From Candidatus Daviesbacteria bacterium (GTDB lineage Bacteria; Patescibacteria; Microgenomatia; Daviesbacterales; UBA10151): DNA of 64,000 bases. The translations under genes were made by a program, and so were the position numbers. Location: contig JACPKM010000001.1 in NCBI GenBank assembly GCA_016187025.1, forward strand, positions 310,001-374,000. Reading direction: 5' to 3'. Shown piece by piece: positions 41,994 through 49,906 of the stretch. The notes under the pieces were generated by a model. That model saw only the letters and a program-made list of their open reading frames with translations, did not search any database and was not told where the DNA came from. How positions within the stretch are numbered: the stretch's first letter is position 1; every line of letters begins with the position of its first letter.

Positions 41994-42354
41994 GCTTAGG
42001 AAGTTAATAAGCCAGATTCTGTTAAGAACGAATCTGTCTTGCGATCTTTGACCTAAAGCCAGATTCTGTTTCTCGACGATAATTTATCTAACGCCCCATA
42101 CTTTGCTTTTAAAGCGAGCAGCTTAAGCCATATCTTGGGTTGCAGCGGGGAGGATTGCCCTTTGACTCAATGAATCAAATACCCAAAAGCTTGGTCGTTT
42201 CACTCGGCGCTACCCGCATCGTCACTGTTGCTCTAACTAGGCCTTACGGCTCCTCGCCTTACGGCGGGCACCCTGCTCTATGCTGTCTGGACTTTCCTGA
42301 ACGTAACAAACCGTAAAGCGGTTGTGTACGTCCTAATCGTCCTTCTTCCTAAGC
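41994..42354 (-). ncRNA. rnpB: RNase P RNA
   Basis: On the minus strand the sequence holds the universal RNase P core: AGGAAAGTCCAGAC (CR I), then AGAGCAGGGTGCC, and ACAGAATCTGGCTTA near the 3' end. GCTTAGGAAG (5') and CTTCCTAAGC (3') at 42354-42345 and 42003-41994 form the P1 helix, giving about 361 nt. It cleaves 5' leaders from pre-tRNAs with RnpA. Eight T follow shortly after P1 on the minus strand. The promoter is at 42361-42389. Confidence 0.95.
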
Positions 42355-42360
42355 TTATAT

Positions 42361-42389
42361 ATTATACCTTTTGTTAAAGAAGCATTCAA
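42361..42389 (-). promoter_or_regulatory. Promoter of rnpB
   Basis: On the minus strand TTGAAT (42389-42384), a 17-base spacer and TATAAT (42366-42361); the start seven bases on is at the first base of P1. Confidence 0.7.
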
Positions 42390-42428
42390 ATACTAGAGGA
42401 TTAATAGCCGGTTTTAATTTGGTGGGAG

Positions 42429-42458
42429 TTGACAAACTTATTAAAATTGTTCTACATT
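42429..42458 (+). promoter_or_regulatory. Candidate promoter of a small RNA
   Basis: TTGACA (42429-42434, perfect -35), an 18-base spacer and TACATT (42453-42458). The predicted start is about 42465, one base before the first stem of the RNA described next. Confidence 0.55.
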
Positions 42459-42464
42459 AATAAT

Positions 42465-42630
42465 TGTCTATAGTAAAGCATGCACTATGGACTTAACTAA
42501 GGATAGGTGAATCTAGATAAGTCGTCTTTAGGGATTGAGTTTGCAGCATGGTCTATGTCAATGAAAGTGTGAGGATATAGATTATGAAACTGTAATCTTA
42601 GCAAAAGAGCCCGATTTAACGGGCTTTTTT
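42465..42630 (+). ncRNA. Candidate structured small RNA of unknown class
   Basis: About 165 nt lie between a TTGACA promoter and a strong terminator (AGCCCG-ATTTAA-CGGGCT then T-run, 42608-42630), with no ORF above about 10 codons. Pairings visible: a 5' hairpin GTCTATAGT/ACTATGGAC (42466-42474/42484-42492, one G-U); AATCTA/TAGATT (42510-42515/42578-42583); CTAAG/CTTAG (42497-42501/42597-42601); ATTGA/TCAAT (42534-42538/42558-42562). This makes a long rod with side hairpin, as in 6S RNA. GACTTA/TAAGTC (42490-42495/42518-42523) and CTAAGGA/TCTTTAG (42497-42503/42525-42531) are alternative pairings. No SRP RNA or tmRNA signature is present. Confidence 0.55.
42608..42630 (+). terminator. Intrinsic terminator of the small RNA
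   Basis: AGCCCG / ATTTAA / CGGGCT with six T from 42625. No coding gene on the plus strand ends near here, which is the main reason to suspect an RNA gene. Confidence 0.85.
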
Positions 42631-42645
42631 GTTGGGGAAGAAATG

Positions 42646-42673
42646 AAAAAGTCCCCCGATTTTTCGAGAGACT
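42646..42673 (-). terminator. Terminator of the DUF5679 gene
   Basis: On the minus strand AGTCTC-(T)-CGA / AAAA / TCG-(G)-GGGACT followed by T's (plus-strand A's at 42646-42650). It ends the 43200-42750 transcription unit. Confidence 0.6.
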
Positions 42674-42749
42674 CTTTCATAATGGTGAAATCTGCATATT
42701 CGCCAAATGACGATGCAAATACACCTTTCCCAAATTTTCGGGAAGATTT

Positions 42750-42893
42750 TTATGCTGCGCCACCAATTTTAAACATTTTGGTTCCACACACAGGACAGGT
42801 ACCCTGAGAAGCTTTTTTACCATTTTTCATGGTAACTTCTTGAACGTTTTCAGCATCTCTTTTAGATCGGCATTTTACACAATACATCTGCAT
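42750..42893 (-). CDS. DUF5679 zinc-ribbon protein
   Basis: A 47-residue ORF below usual length cut-offs. It carries two CxxC pairs (CVKC at residues 5-8 and CPVC at 33-36) around EVTMKNGKKASQGT and ends TKMFKIGGAA, which is the DUF5679 pattern. Function is unknown; similar ribbons occur alone or at the end of larger nucleic-acid proteins. ATG 42893 is used; ATG 42887 two codons in is possible. It lies 34 bases downstream of the 43200 gene, followed by its own terminator. Confidence 0.85.
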   Translation of the reverse strand: MQMYCVKCRSKRDAENVQEVTMKNGKKASQGTCPVCGTKMFKIGGAA

Positions 42894-42927
42894 TTATAAC
42901 TCACCCCCTTTCTTTAATTAGTAGAAA

Positions 42928-43200
42928 TTAAACAAATGGCAACTTAACTAAGTTATTTTTCAGTGCCATATATAGAGCAATCTGGACCCCTATGGCCAGA
43001 AAAGTTAGTAACCCGACTTTGGCTAAATCTTTTTGTATATAGGATAAATCAGCAGAAGAAAGATTAGATCTATATGTTGAAGTTTTACCAGAAGTTTGGT
43101 ATTTGATACCGGATAGCTTACTTTTGCCATAGACTTGACGTCTAAGAATTTTGAGTCTTTTTTCTATTTCTGATTGTTTGTAGGTTTGCTGGATAGCCAT
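42928..43200 (-). CDS. Small single-TM membrane protein, function unknown
   Basis: The 90-residue protein has a basic, hydrophilic N-terminal two thirds (IEKRLKILRRQVYGKSKLSG, then a Ser/Thr-rich stretch) and a C-terminal helix LLTFLAIGVQIALYMALKNN. ATG 43200 is chosen because the upstream in-frame ATG at 43266 lies on the promoter -35. It is likely co-transcribed with the DUF5679 gene. No family is recognised. Confidence 0.7.
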   Translation of the reverse strand: MAIQQTYKQSEIEKRLKILRRQVYGKSKLSGIKYQTSGKTSTYRSNLSSADLSYIQKDLAKVGLLTFLAIGVQIALYMALKNNLVKLPFV

Positions 43201-43237
43201 TATTTGAGCGTTACTCCAGATATCGCACGCACAATTG

Positions 43238-43266
43238 AGCCTAGCACGTTCAAATGAGCGTGTCAA
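43238..43266 (-). promoter_or_regulatory. Candidate promoter of the 43200 gene
   Basis: On the minus strand TTGACA (43266-43261), a 17-base spacer and TAGGCT (43243-43238); the start would be near 43231, leaving a leader of about 30 bases. Confidence 0.5.
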
Positions 43267-43338
43267 TACTTCGATCGCGTCTGATAACAGCTTAGTAAAA
43301 TTTGATTAGATAACCAAGATAGTGAGAGAATAAGAATT

Positions 43339-43701
43339 ATGTTTTCAACTGGTTCTGAGATTAGATGGAAAAATGGTAATATACTGCTCCCTGCCTCTAA
43401 GTGGCAGTCACCCTCAAAAAGAAGAATTCCACGTATTTTAATAGAGCATCGAGCGCAGGAGGTAGGAGTGTTAATTTATATAGAGAACTCTATGATTGTA
43501 TTTAAGGAGTCTAATATTCCAGTTGATCAAATAAAGCTAAATGGTGGTCAAAGGGAGGCTAAGCAATACCAGAGAAGATATCATTTAATACCGGAAGTTA
43601 TCCAGGGAGAGGATAGTTTTATCTGGATGTCTCAGCCGGGTAACGCTTTAATTTTATTTAGTAAAGGCAGTAAATATTTCATAAAACCTTCTAGCAGATA
43701 G
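43339..43701 (+). CDS. Hypothetical soluble protein
   Basis: The 120-residue protein is not recognised. It has no Cys and no membrane segment or signal peptide, an N-terminal basic stretch (KWQSPSKRRIPRILIEHRAQ) and a mainly beta pattern (VGVLIYIENSMIVFKESN; SFIWMSQPGNALILFSKGSK). It lies just ahead of the HerA/VirB4-like ATPase and could be functionally linked, but nothing in the sequence shows it. The start is ATG 43339. Confidence 0.6.
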   Translation: MFSTGSEIRWKNGNILLPASKWQSPSKRRIPRILIEHRAQEVGVLIYIENSMIVFKESNIPVDQIKLNGGQREAKQYQRRYHLIPEVIQGEDSFIWMSQPGNALILFSKGSKYFIKPSSR

Positions 43702-43778
43702 TTCATTTTCTCACAAATTTGCATTATTAATTTAATAAGTTAGAGTTAATCGTATCCTATAACAATTAGGATAAAATT

Positions 43779-45497
43779 ATGGAAACATTAGAGATCTTTA
43801 TAAAATCTGATAGTATTTCAGCCTTTGACTGGCAGAGGCTGGTTGAAAAGATCAGAAAATATGATAAAGATATCTCTCTTGAGATATCATTCCAATATAA
43901 TAATGTAGAATTTTACCTTCACTCAAGAAAGAATATTTCTTCTATAAGTACTCAATCTGACGGTTTTATACTAAAACCTTCTCCAGTAAACTCCATGGAG
44001 GATTTTAGTGGACATAGAAGAGTTTATTTTAGACTTCCAAGCAATAAAAATATTTTGGAGGTTAGGGAATCGGAGGAAATAAAAAGACAAAGAGTTATAG
44101 AGAATATAAGAATCGACTTAAAAAGTATTCTTAACTTCAAGGTTTATAAAGTGACAATTGTCTTAAAGAATCAGTTTGGAGATAGACTGATTTCCACATA
44201 TCTGACTGCTAAGAATCCCTTAGATAACTTAGAAATAGATTTTAAAAACAATTTAAAGATAAAGAAGAAAGAAGTTCCTTTATTTCTAAAGACAGATGAA
44301 GCAGCCCAGCTTTTTTCATCCCAGGAAAACAATTTTCTTGAGGTGAATGCTTTTCCTAAATTCTCTCAACCTGTTTATTTTTCTTTGGATAAATTTGAAT
44401 TCGGAAAGCACAGCTTGATCGTTGGTCAGACAGGGGTAGGTAAATCCAAGTTTCTTGAGCTGTTTGTAAAAAATTTAGCTAAGTTAGATCAATCTTCTGA
44501 ATATGCAATCGTAGTTGTTGATCCTCATGCTTCTCTGTACCCTCAGTTTGATGGGTTAAAGGCCAATAAGGTAAACCTTGATTTTTTAAACTCTTCTTGC
44601 AATCTATTTCCTACTTCCTCTGAGCCGAAAATTGCTACAGAGTTAACGATACTTCTTTTTAAAACCATCCTTAAAGATCAATTTAATGCCAAAATGGAAA
44701 GAGTATTAAAGTATGTTATTTACCTGCTATTTTTAACCAGTCAAATGTCCCTTGTTTCACTGAAAAGATTTCTAACTGAGCTGGAATTCAGAAAATCTAT
44801 ATTGAATACCCTGGGAGATCAATATTCCTATATAAGCCATTTCTTTGAAACAGAGTTTACAGAACTCCAAACTAAGTTTTATGAGATTGCTATCATGCCT
44901 GCTTTGGTATTGGTTGACGAGCTGAGTTTTATCCCAGCTTTTTCTAGTAATACGCCAAATAATTTAGAGGAAATTCTAAAGAGTAATTTTTTAACTAACT
45001 TTTCATTAAATAGAATCTTTTTAGGCGAAAAAGCTACGGTACTTATAGCGGGATTAATAATTCAGCAACTGTTCCTAATTGCCCAAAAAGGAAGTTTGAA
45101 TAAAAAAATTATTCTAATAATAGATGAAGTATCAGTCATAGAGAATGAAAGCTTAATCAGTATCTTATCGGAGGCAAGAAAATATAATCTTTCCTTATTT
45201 TTATCGCAACAATATCTGACACAGATTTCTCCAGCGCTGTTAAAGGCAATTTTGTCCAATGTTTACAACTACTTTACATTCAAGGTTTCTGATGAAGATG
45301 CAAAGATACTTTTGAAAAATTTAGATATCAGTTTTCCTGATGAGACTTTAATTGAGCAGAAAGAAAAGGGTTTAACAGATGAAGACCTTAAAAGAAACCT
45401 TCTTGTTACTCTTAACCCAAGAGAATGCTTGGTGAGAGCATTTGCAAACGGTAAGTTTTATCCTTGTTTTAAGGCAAAAACAACAGAGGTTATATGA
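43779..45497 (+). CDS. HerA/VirB4-like P-loop ATPase
   Basis: The 572-residue ATPase has an N-terminal beta-rich domain of about 200 residues, Walker A GQTGVGKS (near 217-224) followed by VVVDPHASLYPQF, and Walker B IILIIDEVSVIE (near 444-455), then LSEARKYNLSLFLSQQYLTQ, typical of the HerA-FtsK-VirB4/TraD group that handles DNA or pilus/secretion substrates. No other type IV secretion or pilus gene is adjacent, so whether it serves conjugation-like export, type IV pili or DNA processing is open. It overlaps the next gene as ATGA. A 6-bp hairpin TATCCT/AGGATA lies just before its ATG. Confidence 0.8.
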   Translation: METLEIFIKSDSISAFDWQRLVEKIRKYDKDISLEISFQYNNVEFYLHSRKNISSISTQSDGFILKPSPVNSMEDFSGHRRVYFRLPSNKNILEVRESEEIKRQRVIENIRIDLKSILNFKVYKVTIVLKNQFGDRLISTYLTAKNPLDNLEIDFKNNLKIKKKEVPLFLKTDEAAQLFSSQENNFLEVNAFPKFSQPVYFSLDKFEFGKHSLIVGQTGVGKSKFLELFVKNLAKLDQSSEYAIVVVDPHASLYPQFDGLKANKVNLDFLNSSCNLFPTSSEPKIATELTILLFKTILKDQFNAKMERVLKYVIYLLFLTSQMSLVSLKRFLTELEFRKSILNTLGDQYSYISHFFETEFTELQTKFYEIAIMPALVLVDELSFIPAFSSNTPNNLEEILKSNFLTNFSLNRIFLGEKATVLIAGLIIQQLFLIAQKGSLNKKIILIIDEVSVIENESLISILSEARKYNLSLFLSQQYLTQISPALLKAILSNVYNYFTFKVSDEDAKILLKNLDISFPDETLIEQKEKGLTDEDLKRNLLVTLNPRECLVRAFANGKFYPCFKAKTTEVI

Positions 45498-46189
45498 CAG
45501 ATCAGCAAATAAAACAGATAACAGATTATATTTTTAAAGAAGTTTTTAGTAGAGATAACGCTTTGACCTTACAACAGCTTCAAGATAAATTTGCTATAGA
45601 TATTCCACGGCCAAGGAAATTTGCTTGCGGTCTATCAGGAGAAAATACCTGGATCTTTTCATCTGATAAGGAAAAAGTGGCTTCGCAAAAAGCGGTAGAA
45701 AAACGTTTTGGAGAAAATGAATGGATACAACCGTTGCGGGAATTCAATTCGATAGAAGATATCTTAAAAGCTTGGCAAGAAATAAACTTTCTGACAGGTG
45801 AGAAATATATAAACTCTAAAGACATCTTGGAATCAGATAGTATTTACAGCAGCAGCAATGTTTTTCAGAGTATTTCTATTTTTGACTCCAAGAATATAAT
45901 TTTTGGCTATAAATTATTTGATTGTAACTATATGTTTGCCTCAAGGGATGATTCTTCTTGTAATTTAGGTATCAGGGTTAAAGAGAGTATCTATTGCTCT
46001 TCTTCTTTTGAAGTTTCCTGGTCTAATAAAGTATCAAAATCCATGTTTATTCACGATGGCTTTGATCTTTATGAATGTTTATTTTGTTCTCACTTAAGGT
46101 CAAAGAAGTATTGTATCGCTAATATGCAGTTTGAAGAAAAAGAATATTTTAGGATCAAACAGATGGTTATTGACTGGATTCTAAGGTGA
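45494..46189 (+). CDS. Hypothetical protein with Cys-rich C-terminal motif
   Basis: The 231-residue protein has no recognised family. The N-terminal third is helical. A repeated pattern of Cys/Ser-rich beta strands runs over about residues 105-190 (SKDILESDSIYSSSNVFQSI, then IFGYKLFDCNYMFASRDDSS), suggesting a beta-helix-like stack. It ends with ECLFCSHLRSKKYCIANMQF followed by EEKEYFRIKQMVIDWI. This Cys motif with YCI-N-x-x-(F/Y) recurs, to my recollection, in unnamed CPR proteins. Coupled to the HerA-like ATPase by a 4-base overlap, it is probably functionally tied to it. Confidence 0.65.
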   Translation: MTDQQIKQITDYIFKEVFSRDNALTLQQLQDKFAIDIPRPRKFACGLSGENTWIFSSDKEKVASQKAVEKRFGENEWIQPLREFNSIEDILKAWQEINFLTGEKYINSKDILESDSIYSSSNVFQSISIFDSKNIIFGYKLFDCNYMFASRDDSSCNLGIRVKESIYCSSSFEVSWSNKVSKSMFIHDGFDLYECLFCSHLRSKKYCIANMQFEEKEYFRIKQMVIDWILR

Positions 46190-46201
46190 GATTATAAGCA
46201 A

Positions 46202-46230
46202 TTGACAAAATTTAATAGCAGCTTTATAGT
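46202..46230 (+). promoter_or_regulatory. Near-consensus promoter for the DUF4446 gene
   Basis: TTGACA (46202-46207), a 17-base spacer and TATAGT (46225-46230). The start would be near 46237, 7 bases before the ATG. Confidence 0.65.
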
Positions 46231-46243
46231 TAAAGAGTAACAT

Positions 46244-46711
46244 ATGTATCCGGACGGGGTATGGGTTTTTTTTGCTTTGGTAATTTTGGTCTGGCTTTGT
46301 ATAATAACTTATTTAGTATTAGGGGAGAAAAAGTTTTTAAAAGAACTTTTTCCCAAATCAGGCAGTAGAGATATTAGGAAAAAGTTTGAAGAAGTATTAT
46401 CCGGGGTTGAAGAACTTAGTTCTAGACTGTTAGAATCAAATAAGAAGATTAAAGAATTAGAATTAAAGGGTTTAGAGCATATTCAACGAGTTGAACTTAT
46501 GCGCTATAATCCCTACGATGATGCGGGTGGAGATCAGAGTTTTTCGATAGCAATTCTTGATGGGGATGGAACAGGTGTGGTACTAACTAGTTTGCATGCA
46601 AGATCTGGCACAAGAGTTTATAGCAAACCAGTATTAAAAGGAAAACCTGAAAACTATCAGTTTTCCAAAGAGGAAGAGATAGTGGTCAAAAAGGCGATGA
46701 AGATGAAATGA
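46244..46711 (+). CDS. DUF4446 membrane protein
   Basis: The 155-residue protein has an N-terminal transmembrane helix (VWVFFALVILVWLCIITYLV), a coiled coil (about residues 50-85) and the DUF4446 core: MRYNPYDDAGGDQSFSIAIL, VVLTSLHARSGTRVYSKPVL. The family is widespread in Firmicutes and CPR with unknown function. ATG 46244 lies 7 bases after a predicted start. It overlaps the DUF3048 gene by 4 bases. Confidence 0.88.
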   Translation: MYPDGVWVFFALVILVWLCIITYLVLGEKKFLKELFPKSGSRDIRKKFEEVLSGVEELSSRLLESNKKIKELELKGLEHIQRVELMRYNPYDDAGGDQSFSIAILDGDGTGVVLTSLHARSGTRVYSKPVLKGKPENYQFSKEEEIVVKKAMKMK

Positions 46712-47892
46712 ATAAAATATTAGAAACCTTTCAAAATTTAACTAACTTTCAAAAGATACTGATAACTTTAATATTGGTAATTGTTTCTTATGGTGGTTCA
46801 ACAACCATATCTTATTCATTATTTAGTAGTATTGGTTCAGGTTCCACTGGTGGAGTAAGTAAAACAGCAGAGTTGCCCGGACCATCTAATGCTTTCCAGG
46901 AAGATCCTGGTGAGCCTAAAACAGAAGCTTGTCCTTTAAACGGGGAAATGCGTACTAAAAAAGCCCGCGAGTTTTGGGAAAAGAGACGCCCGCTTGCAGT
47001 AATGATCGAAAACCATAGCGAGTCCCGTCCTCAATCAGGTCTATCTGTTGCAGATATAGTTTATGAAGCTGTAGCAGAAGGAGGGATTAGCCGTTTTATG
47101 GCCCTTTTCTACTGTAATTTATCAGATACCCAAGTAGGGCCAGTCAGATCAGCAAGAACATACTTCCTTGATTGGTTGGGTGAGTATGATGCTTTGTATA
47201 GTCATGTTGGGGGAGCAAATACCCCTGGTCCTGCAGATGCCTTAGGGCAAATTATCAAATATAATGTAAAAGATTTAAATCAATTTAGTATTGGTTTTCC
47301 GGTATTTTGGAGAGATTATCAAAGATTAGGTCATTCTGTTGCTACAGAGCACACCATGTATTCAACTACCCAGAAGTTGTGGGAAATTGGAGCAAAAAGA
47401 GGATGGACAGCAACAGATTCAGCGGGTATTGCCTGGAATAAAAACTTTGTTGAATGGAAATTTAAAGATGGGCAGCCAAACACAGCAGGCACAAGCGAGG
47501 TTACTGTTAATTTTTGGGAAAGCCAACCTGCCTACAGAGTTATTTGGAATTATGATCCATCCTCCAATACCTATAAAAGAAAAAATGGTGGCGAGGCTCA
47601 TATGGACTTAAATTACAATACCCAACTTGCCCCAAGGGTTGTTATTGTGCAGTTTGAGAAGGAATCAAATGCAAACGATGGATACCCGGGCAATGTACAT
47701 TTGCTTTACGCTACTTCCGGAACAGGAAAAGCTCTTGTATTCCAGGATGGAAAAGTAGTAGAAGGAAAGTGGTCTAAACTTTCAAGGACAGCGCGTTCTA
47801 AATTCTTAGATAGTAGCGGAAAAGAGATTGCTTTAAGCCGTGGTCAAATCTGGATTCAAACTGTCCCAGAGGGTTCTAAAGTAAGTTATTAA
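46708..47892 (+). CDS. DUF3048 (YerB-like) secreted or membrane-anchored protein
   Basis: The 394-residue protein has an N-terminal membrane helix (ILITLILVIVSYGGSTTISY) that anchors an external domain. The DUF3048 body shows RPLAVMIENHSESRPQSGLS, ADIVYEAVAEGGISRFMALF, VGPVRSARTYFLDWLGEYDA and LYSHVGGANTPGP. B. subtilis YerB belongs here; biochemical function is unknown. It is translationally coupled to DUF4446. Confidence 0.9.
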   Translation: MNKILETFQNLTNFQKILITLILVIVSYGGSTTISYSLFSSIGSGSTGGVSKTAELPGPSNAFQEDPGEPKTEACPLNGEMRTKKAREFWEKRRPLAVMIENHSESRPQSGLSVADIVYEAVAEGGISRFMALFYCNLSDTQVGPVRSARTYFLDWLGEYDALYSHVGGANTPGPADALGQIIKYNVKDLNQFSIGFPVFWRDYQRLGHSVATEHTMYSTTQKLWEIGAKRGWTATDSAGIAWNKNFVEWKFKDGQPNTAGTSEVTVNFWESQPAYRVIWNYDPSSNTYKRKNGGEAHMDLNYNTQLAPRVVIVQFEKESNANDGYPGNVHLLYATSGTGKALVFQDGKVVEGKWSKLSRTARSKFLDSSGKEIALSRGQIWIQTVPEGSKVSY

Positions 47893-47930
47893 GTTTAAAA
47901 ATACAATAACTGCTCAGAAAGGTTTGTTAA

Positions 47931-48005
47931 AGCACAAAAAAAGAAAGTGCTGGATGATTCGGTAGTAAGACTGCTACTTTAATTCTGGGCTAGTGCGAGT
48001 CATCC
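47931..48005 (+). promoter_or_regulatory. Structured leader ahead of the HTH-secDF group
   Basis: Two adjoining hairpins: AGCAC/GTGCT (47931-47935/47947-47951) and a 10-bp stem GGATGATTCG/CGAGTCATCC (47952-47961/47996-48005, one G-U), the latter enclosing GTAG/CTAC (47962-47965/47974-47977). It ends 6 bases before ATG 48012 and no T-run follows, so translational rather than transcriptional control would fit. No known riboswitch is recognised. Confidence 0.5.
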
Positions 48006-48011
48006 GCCAAT

Positions 48012-48599
48012 ATGTTAGAGGAATTGTTTGTATCCCGTGTTCGGGTAAAAATTTTACAATTGTTTTTGACTTCACCTACCTCTCTTTTACATGTCCGTGA
48101 AATAGTCAGGCGTACCCAAGAGGAAATTAATGCTGTTAGGCGGGAACTGGCCAGGATGGAAAAATTTGGTATGGTAACTTCAGAGTGGAGAGCCAATAGG
48201 AGGCTATATAAATTTAGAAAAGATTATGTTTTCTATTCTGAGCTACTTGGACTGGTAGCCAAAACTACTGGATTGGGAGGCAGTATTTTAAAAAGCAAAG
48301 CCAGGGTGGGAAAGATTAAATATGCTTTTGTGTCAATTAGGTTTATGCAAAATAGACCTTCTACCCAAGAGGATGTAGATGTTTTAGTAGTAGGGCAAAT
48401 AGTTTTACCTGAGCTTCAAGCCATTATTGCTGATGAACAAACAAGGCGGGAGCAAGAGATAAATTACTCATTTATGGATGAGGCGGAGTTTAATTTTAGG
48501 GTTAAAAGACGCGATCCTTTTATACTGAAAGTATTGGTTCAGCCTAAAATTATGTTAATAGGTGCAGAAGAAGATCTTTTAGAAGGCATAATTGTTTGA
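48012..48599 (+). CDS. Winged-helix regulator with nucleotidyltransferase-like C-terminal domain
   Basis: The 195-residue protein has an N-terminal winged helix (RVKILQLFLTSPTSLLHVRE, IVRRTQEEINAVRRELARME) and, from about residue 100, a segment that reads like a minimal nucleotidyltransferase: FVSIRFMQNRPSTQEDVDVL-VV and later YSFMDEAEFNFRVKRRDPFI. The usual GSxARG loop of such domains is not clear, so activity is doubtful. It starts right after a strong leader hairpin and overlaps secD (TTGA), so it may be an autoregulator of this group. Confidence 0.7.
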   Translation: MLEELFVSRVRVKILQLFLTSPTSLLHVREIVRRTQEEINAVRRELARMEKFGMVTSEWRANRRLYKFRKDYVFYSELLGLVAKTTGLGGSILKSKARVGKIKYAFVSIRFMQNRPSTQEDVDVLVVGQIVLPELQAIIADEQTRREQEINYSFMDEAEFNFRVKRRDPFILKVLVQPKIMLIGAEEDLLEGIIV

Positions 48600-49903
48600 A
48601 AGATAAAATACTACCCATTTTTATCCTGGTTATAACTCTGGTTGCTTTAGTGGTGGATTTACCAAAGCTTCCTAAGGTTAAATTACTTGGCCGTGAAGTA
48701 AGTATTGAGCTTCCTTTAAAATTGGGACTGGATCTGCAAGGTGGTATGCAGCTTATTTTGCAAACTGATATGTCCAAAATTGACTCTAACAATAAAGACG
48801 ATGCTCTGCAGGCTGCAAGAGAGGTAATTGAAAGACGGGTTAACTTATTCGGTGTATCTGAGGCAATAGTACAAACATCAAAGGTAGGAGATGACAGAAG
48901 AATTATAGTTGAGTTGCCAGGGATCAAAGATGCCACCGGAGCTGCTGATTTAGTAGGTAAAACTGCCCAGCTTGAGTTTAGGGAATTACCAGCAACAATT
49001 TCTGCTGAGATGTCTGAGGCAACCAAATCAGGTATTCCCCTGATTTATTTCTCAACTCCGGCTGGTTTAACAGGGGCAGATTTGGAAAAAGCTCAAGTGA
49101 CATACGGATCTGTAAGTGGGGGTAGTAGCGGTCCACAAGTTGCAATAGAGTTTACTAGCGAAGGAGCAAATAAATTTGCCGAGATTACCAAAAGAAATAT
49201 CGGTAAGTCACTGCCAATTTTTCTGGATGAGCAAATTGTCTCAGCTCCAACAGTAAATCAGGAGATTTTAGGGGGGAGCGCTGTAATTACTGGGCAGTTT
49301 ACAACAGATGAAGCCAAAAAGTTAGCAGTGCAATTAAATGCTGGTGCGCTGCCTGTTCCAATAAAGATTTTAGAACAAAGGGTTATTGGTCCTACCTTAG
49401 GGCAGGAAGCAGTCAACAAAAGCTTAGTTGCTGGAATTATCGGTCTTGCCATAGTGATGGTTTATATGGGTTTATATTACGGACTGTATGGAATCCTGGC
49501 AGACATTGCCCTGCTTATTTATACAGCAATAGTTTTGGCCATATTTAAAACTGGACTTTTTGTGCTACCACCAGTCACGCTGACTCTGGCAGGAATTGCT
49601 GGTTTTATTTTGTCTATTGGTATGGCAGTTGATGCAAATATTTTAATCTTTGAGCGTATTAAAGAAGAAATCAGATGGGGAAAATCAAAATCATTTGCCT
49701 TAAGGTTAGGCTTTGACAGGGCATGGAGTTCGATTTGGGCTTCTAATGTGTCTTCACTGATAACTGCTGCAATTTTATATTACTTTGGTACTAGTTTGAT
49801 TAAAGGATTTGCAATTACTTTAGCAATAGGAGTTTTGGTCTCCATGTTTACAGCAATAGTTGTTACAAGGACATTATTGAGATTGGTGATGAGAAATACA
49901 TGA
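48596..49903 (+). CDS. secD: Protein translocase subunit SecD
   Basis: SecD, with SecF, uses the proton gradient to pull secreted proteins out of SecY. The 435 residues have TM1, then the signature LPLKLGLDLQGGMQLILQTD, the P1 head region, GPTLGQEAVNKSLVAGIIGL before TM2, and the TM4-5 motif SIGMAVDANILIFERIKEEI. The length is short for SecD (often 500-600), because the P1 domain is reduced. The start is TTG 48596, overlapping the previous stop. Two other genes separate it from secF. Confidence 0.95.
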   Translation: MKDKILPIFILVITLVALVVDLPKLPKVKLLGREVSIELPLKLGLDLQGGMQLILQTDMSKIDSNNKDDALQAAREVIERRVNLFGVSEAIVQTSKVGDDRRIIVELPGIKDATGAADLVGKTAQLEFRELPATISAEMSEATKSGIPLIYFSTPAGLTGADLEKAQVTYGSVSGGSSGPQVAIEFTSEGANKFAEITKRNIGKSLPIFLDEQIVSAPTVNQEILGGSAVITGQFTTDEAKKLAVQLNAGALPVPIKILEQRVIGPTLGQEAVNKSLVAGIIGLAIVMVYMGLYYGLYGILADIALLIYTAIVLAIFKTGLFVLPPVTLTLAGIAGFILSIGMAVDANILIFERIKEEIRWGKSKSFALRLGFDRAWSSIWASNVSSLITAAILYYFGTSLIKGFAITLAIGVLVSMFTAIVVTRTLLRLVMRNT

Positions 49904-49906
49904 TAA

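Noticed and set aside
42490..42531. H-type pseudoknot in the small RNA
   Set aside because: Both stems pair well, but the two crossing loops would be one base each, too short to span 6-7 bp stems. They are better read as alternative hairpins.
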